Shown here in pieces: positions 5,627-8,488 of a stretch of 8,488 bases of DNA (positions are counted from its first letter, which is position 1; each line of letters opens with the position of its first letter). The stretch lies in assembly GCA_050122535.1 (NCBI GenBank), contig JASFIT010000196.1, positions 1-8,488 of the forward strand, read 5' to 3'. The stretch comes from JASFEQ01 sp050122535 (GTDB lineage Bacteria > Desulfobacterota > DSM-4660 > Desulfatiglandales > HGW-15). The notes beneath the pieces were generated by a model. That model saw nothing but the letters and a program-made list of their open reading frames with translations. It made no database searches and was not told the DNA's origin. A program made the translations under genes and the position numbers.

Positions 5627-6686
5627 CATTATAAAAGATAAAGATAGCAAAAAGCCCAAAAAGAATTCTCCTGAGACCAGCAATGAACAGGGAGATTCGG
5701 CTCTGAGCAATTCTCAAATCGCCAGGGTGCTCAGTGAAAGTCAGATTTCAATGGTGAGGGGGGACATGGCTTCACTTGCACCCCCGTTCAGAGAGGATTG
5801 GAATCCCGAGGTCATTACCTATTATGAGAAGTTTATGGAGAGGGCGATAGATGTTCGTGCCAGGGTAAGAAACGATCAGGGAATAAGTGCGTCTCCCATT
5901 CTCTCTGATCTTAATGACATCCAGAACAAAGAGCTTGTGGACAAGCTATATGAATATTCTATGCTTGTGCCGAACGATTACGAATGGGTTCTCGTTCATA
6001 ATGTCCATGTCACGTTTCTATCTCTGCTTGTCGGGCAGGAGATGGGTTATGACGTCAAGATGCGATTGAAACTCGGGCTTGCTGCGCTTCTGGAAAATGT
6101 GGGCATGTACAAGATCCCGGAAAACATTCTTGAGAAGAAGGGCAGCCTCGATGAGAAAGAGACGGCATTGATCAGGGAACACCCCAAGAATAGTTATGAG
6201 ATCCTTGCCCAGATGGGAGAGAGGTACCAATGGTTAGCTGAGGTGGCCGTTCAGGTGCATGAGCGAACAGATGGTTCCGGTTATCCCTATGGACTGAAGG
6301 GGGGAGAGATCTACGATCTCGCCTCCATCATAGGCCTGATCGATGTGTATGTGGCCATGATCAGTGACAGACCCTATCGAGACAAAATAGTGCCGACGAA
6401 TGCCATCAAATTCATCCTTGAAAAGGGCAAGGAACATTTTCCCTCGAAAATCAGAAAGATCTTTATGAGTCAAATCTCCCTTTTTCCTATAAATACTTAT
6501 ATAATATTGAACAACAAATCCATTGGACGGGTGGTCTCCACGGACAAGGATGAGCCTCTGAGGCCTACCATTGAGCGCCTGTATGATAGCACGGGAAAAA
6601 AGCTGGAGAGACCGGAGGTTATTCGGTTATCGGAAAACCCCTTGATTTATATCACTGAGAGCATTCACGAAAAAGACCTTCCGTGA
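5610..6686 (+). CDS. degenerate HD-GYP domain protein, probable c-di-GMP receptor
   Basis: This is a 358-residue protein. Residues 1-60 are charged and Ser/Lys-rich (probably disordered). The HD-GYP domain spans about 120-285, and a small C-terminal beta domain (about 290-350, with RPT at 318-320) is typical of HD-GYP proteins. HD-GYP enzymes hydrolyse c-di-GMP with a metal centre held by His/Asp residues. The hallmark GYP loop is intact in HERTDGSGYPYGLKGGEI (217-234), as are His130, His191, Asp245 and RPYR (254-257). However, the HD dyad of the usual LLHDIGKIGIP segment is LLENVGMYKIP here (160-170): His-Asp became Glu162-Asn163 and the Lys became Met166. The usual HHER is VHER, so one more ligand is lost. 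I infer no phosphodiesterase activity, with c-di-GMP binding or a scaffold role instead. The start has GAGG 12 nt upstream and lies within the ATPase gene, so translation is probably coupled. Confidence 0.85.
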   Translation: MVRFSDIIKDKDSKKPKKNSPETSNEQGDSALSNSQIARVLSESQISMVRGDMASLAPPFREDWNPEVITYYEKFMERAIDVRARVRNDQGISASPILSDLNDIQNKELVDKLYEYSMLVPNDYEWVLVHNVHVTFLSLLVGQEMGYDVKMRLKLGLAALLENVGMYKIPENILEKKGSLDEKETALIREHPKNSYEILAQMGERYQWLAEVAVQVHERTDGSGYPYGLKGGEIYDLASIIGLIDVYVAMISDRPYRDKIVPTNAIKFILEKGKEHFPSKIRKIFMSQISLFPINTYIILNNKSIGRVVSTDKDEPLRPTIERLYDSTGKKLERPEVIRLSENPLIYITESIHEKDLP

Positions 6687-6744
6687 GTGAACGGAGGCCT
6701 ATCAAGTCGTTTCATCTTACCATCCTGCTCTACTCTCCCAGAGC

Positions 6745-6785
6745 CACAGAGGGAATGCTCGTGAAAGCATTGGCCCTTCCCTGTG
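6745..6785 (+). promoter_or_regulatory. imperfect hairpin in the leader before the co-polymerase gene
   Basis: In the 146-bp gap after the HD-GYP gene, CACAG (6745-6749) can pair with CTGTG (6781-6785), and AATGCT (6754-6759) with AGCATT (6766-6771) around a six-base loop. GGAA (6752-6755) can alternatively pair with TTCC (6777-6780). There is no T-run, so it is not an ordinary terminator. It could be an mRNA processing or attenuation element, or chance. Confidence 0.4.
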
Positions 6786-6821
6786 ATCAGAAAAGATAAA
6801 GAATTTTGGAATGGGCCGAGC

Positions 6822-6835
6822 AGGGAGTTATTTTG
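6822..6835 (+). promoter_or_regulatory. ribosome site and TTG start of the co-polymerase gene
   Basis: AGGGAG (6822-6827) stands 5 nt before TTG 6833-6835. No ATG or GTG exists in this frame between the in-frame stop TAA (6797-6799) and the conserved N-terminus (LAQYDINLREYWRILKKRK); an upstream TTG at 6806 has no ribosome site. The ATG at 6811 is out of frame. Confidence 0.7.
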
Positions 6836-8488
6836 GCCCAATACGATATAAACCTTAGAGAATACTGGCGGATTCTTAAGAAGCGCAAGTTTATTGTTAT
6901 ATTTATCGCCATTGTTCTGGGTATATTCAGCACGTCTCTTGCCATCCTAAAGGCACCCACCCCCATTTACACGACCGTTTGCAGGATAGAGTTTGAAGAG
7001 GCTCCGCGTATAAAAGGGATTTATTCTGCCACGGTGTCCTGGTCGGAATCTGATAACGTGGAGACCCAGATTTCTCTGATCAAGAGCTATGCTGTTTTTC
7101 AAAAGGTGGCTGAGAAATTACGTCTTATTTCTGTTGGGAGCTCAGACCAGGAAGGGCAATTACAAGACCATGTGATTCGTGTCATTGAAGGACTTCAGGG
7201 GAAAGTGGAGGTTGAAAGGGAGAGTGTAACGAGCATTTTAAATATCATTGTGACGGACACGAACCCTGTATTTGCGCAAAAGCTAGCCAACACCATTGCC
7301 CTGACGTACAAGGAGTTGCACGCCGAAGAGCAGATGAAGCGGACCAAGGAGACGATGAAATATATCTCTGAGCAGCTTTTGGAGGTGCGTGCAAGGCTTC
7401 GGGAGGCGGAAGATGCGTTTAACCGGTTTACACAGGACAATGAGCTGATCAGCATTGATTTGCAGAGTGAGAATCTGCTTGAAAGGACCCAGGAGATCCA
7501 GGATGAGATCAGGCGCCTCGGTGAAGATAAAAGGGAACTTGGAGAGATCCTTGGGCGTTTGAACCGATTTGTGGAGAACCCGTCCGGCTCTGGCCAGGAC
7601 TTTTACTCTGCAGTGGGCAACAGTCAATATCAGAGCACCTACGACAGTCTGGTAGGTCTTCTTCTTAAGAAGGATACACTGCTGAAGAGTTTTACACCCA
7701 AGCACCCTGAAGTGCAGGCCCTCAGCTATGAGATCATGGAGAATGCCAAGAAGATGGGGATTCTTCTTCAGCTTCAGATCAGCGGGATAGAGAAGAAGGA
7801 GATTGATCTGGGCCGGGAACTGGAGAAAGTTGGTAAGAAGACGAAGGTGCTGATGGACAAGAAGCTGGAGTTTAACCGGCTCAAGAGGAAGGTTGATCTC
7901 TATACCAATATGACAGCCCTTTTGGAGCAAAAGAATCAGGAGGCCTTGATCCGGAGGGCTGATAGACCTGAGGAGGTGAAGATCGTCAAACCTGCCCTGT
8001 TACCCACCCATCCCATCAATCCTCCAAAGACGGCAGCCACAGGCGCAGCGGGAGTGATGATTGGGTTGGTTTTGGGGATTGTCATCGGCTTTGTGGTGGA
8101 GACGTTTGATACCTCTTTGGGAGCCATAGAGGATGTGGAGGAGACCCTTGGGACACAGGTTCTGGGGATTGTTCCCCAGGCGGATATCAAGGATATGATC
8201 GAGGGTTTGAAGGAGAAATACCCAGAAGGGATCAGCCTGCCAGAAGAGTCACGAATGAGCTATCTGGTATCGCATTTTGTGCCCAAGTCGATGATGTCAG
8301 AGAGTTTTCGGGCGCTCAGGACCAATGTTCAATTTAAGGATGCGGAGAAGAAGACGAAAGCCATTGCCGTGACCAGCAGTTCCCCGCAAGAGGGGAAGAC
8401 GCTGGTGGCGATCAATTTGGCCATAGCCATGGCACAGGCGAGGATGAAGGTGCTCTTGGTTGGCTCTGATTTGAGGAAGCCGACGGTT
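6833..8488 (+). CDS. Wzz/Wzc-type polysaccharide co-polymerase fused to BY-kinase, 3' end outside window
   Basis: This is an inner-membrane protein controlling chain length and export of an exopolysaccharide; 552 residues are visible. The Wzz domain opens with YWRILKKRK and a first membrane helix (about 20-40). A long periplasmic section with coiled-coil stretches (about 170-245 and 313-376) follows, with a GNVR-like part FNRLKRKVDLYTNMTALL. The proline motif PTHPINPPK (391-399) precedes the second helix (about 404-425). The cytoplasmic kinase has the oligomerisation motif Glu490-x2-Arg493-x2-Arg496 in ESFRALRTN and Walker A SSSPQEGKT (515-523, Lys522). Walker A' is LLVGSDLRKP (541-550). Where most BY-kinases have Asp-x-Asp, this has Gly544-Ser-Asp546. 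Walker B and the Tyr cluster lie beyond the edge. The start is an unusual TTG with a good ribosome site. The gene follows the HD-GYP gene by 146 bp on the same strand, so polysaccharide output may be tied to c-di-GMP. Confidence 0.88.
   Translation, partial: MAQYDINLREYWRILKKRKFIVIFIAIVLGIFSTSLAILKAPTPIYTTVCRIEFEEAPRIKGIYSATVSWSESDNVETQISLIKSYAVFQKVAEKLRLISVGSSDQEGQLQDHVIRVIEGLQGKVEVERESVTSILNIIVTDTNPVFAQKLANTIALTYKELHAEEQMKRTKETMKYISEQLLEVRARLREAEDAFNRFTQDNELISIDLQSENLLERTQEIQDEIRRLGEDKRELGEILGRLNRFVENPSGSGQDFYSAVGNSQYQSTYDSLVGLLLKKDTLLKSFTPKHPEVQALSYEIMENAKKMGILLQLQISGIEKKEIDLGRELEKVGKKTKVLMDKKLEFNRLKRKVDLYTNMTALLEQKNQEALIRRADRPEEVKIVKPALLPTHPINPPKTAATGAAGVMIGLVLGIVIGFVVETFDTSLGAIEDVEETLGTQVLGIVPQADIKDMIEGLKEKYPEGISLPEESRMSYLVSHFVPKSMMSESFRALRTNVQFKDAEKKTKAIAVTSSSPQEGKTLVAINLAIAMAQARMKVLLVGSDLRKPTV

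Noticed and set aside
6687..6832. Possible c-di-GMP (GEMM) riboswitch before the co-polymerase gene
   Set aside because: Given the HD-GYP neighbour I looked for the conserved GEMM core and tetraloop/receptor sequences and did not find them; only a simple imperfect hairpin is visible.
7283..7930. Long minus-strand open frame (215 codons)
   Set aside because: It lies wholly antisense to the coiled-coil part of the Wzz domain, is rich in Leu/His as expected from the complement of Glu/Lys/Gln codons, and has no recognisable domain.

Overview
The window reads as a chromosomal piece from a Gram-negative bacterium, most likely a Desulfobacterota (deltaproteobacterial) genome. The evidence is a signal-peptide-bearing outer-membrane beta-barrel, a Wzz/Wzc-type polysaccharide co-polymerase, an ExeA-like ATPase, a c-di-GMP-type HD-GYP protein, and two kinds of GTCATT...AATGAC palindromic intergenic repeat of the sort scattered through many proteobacterial genomes. 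The taxon is inferred; no marker gene is present.

Left part, minus strand (1-3107). An omptin-fold-like outer-membrane barrel (2145-3107) is followed by a seven-helix membrane protein with C-terminal HEAT-like repeats (380-1867). The HEAT gene overlaps by 25 bp the start of a CPBP/CAAX-type intramembrane protease (404 down to 1), which runs off the left edge just at its first catalytic glutamate. The gap between the barrel and HEAT genes (1868-2144) holds a nested repeat: two inverted arrays of an 8-bp tandem repeat flank a 70-bp double-hairpin palindrome. A second, different palindrome (3232-3318) lies on the other side of the barrel gene, in the divergent intergenic region.

Right part, plus strand (3526-8488). 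A PF14907-type nucleotidyltransferase (3526-4641) has its own candidate promoter. After an AT-rich gap with a near-consensus sigma-70 promoter comes a three-gene set. It consists of an ExeA/exosortase-system-type AAA ATPase (4826-5626), a degenerate HD-GYP protein overlapping it by 17 bp (5610-6686), and, after a 146-bp leader with a hairpin, a Wzz-BY-kinase fusion with a TTG start (6833 to beyond the right edge). Together these look like the beginning of an exopolysaccharide synthesis/export locus of the kind associated with exosortase (XrtA/PEP-CTERM) systems. The co-polymerase/kinase sets chain length and export, the ATPase is a locus-specific accessory, and the HD-GYP protein probably senses rather than hydrolyses c-di-GMP, because its HD dyad is replaced by Glu-Asn.

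Most notable points: the HD-GYP pseudo-enzyme inside the polysaccharide operon; the coupled HEAT-membrane protein/CPBP protease pair; the omptin-like barrel that keeps Asp-x-Asp but seems to have lost the Asp/His dyad; and the composite repeat at 1892-2131.
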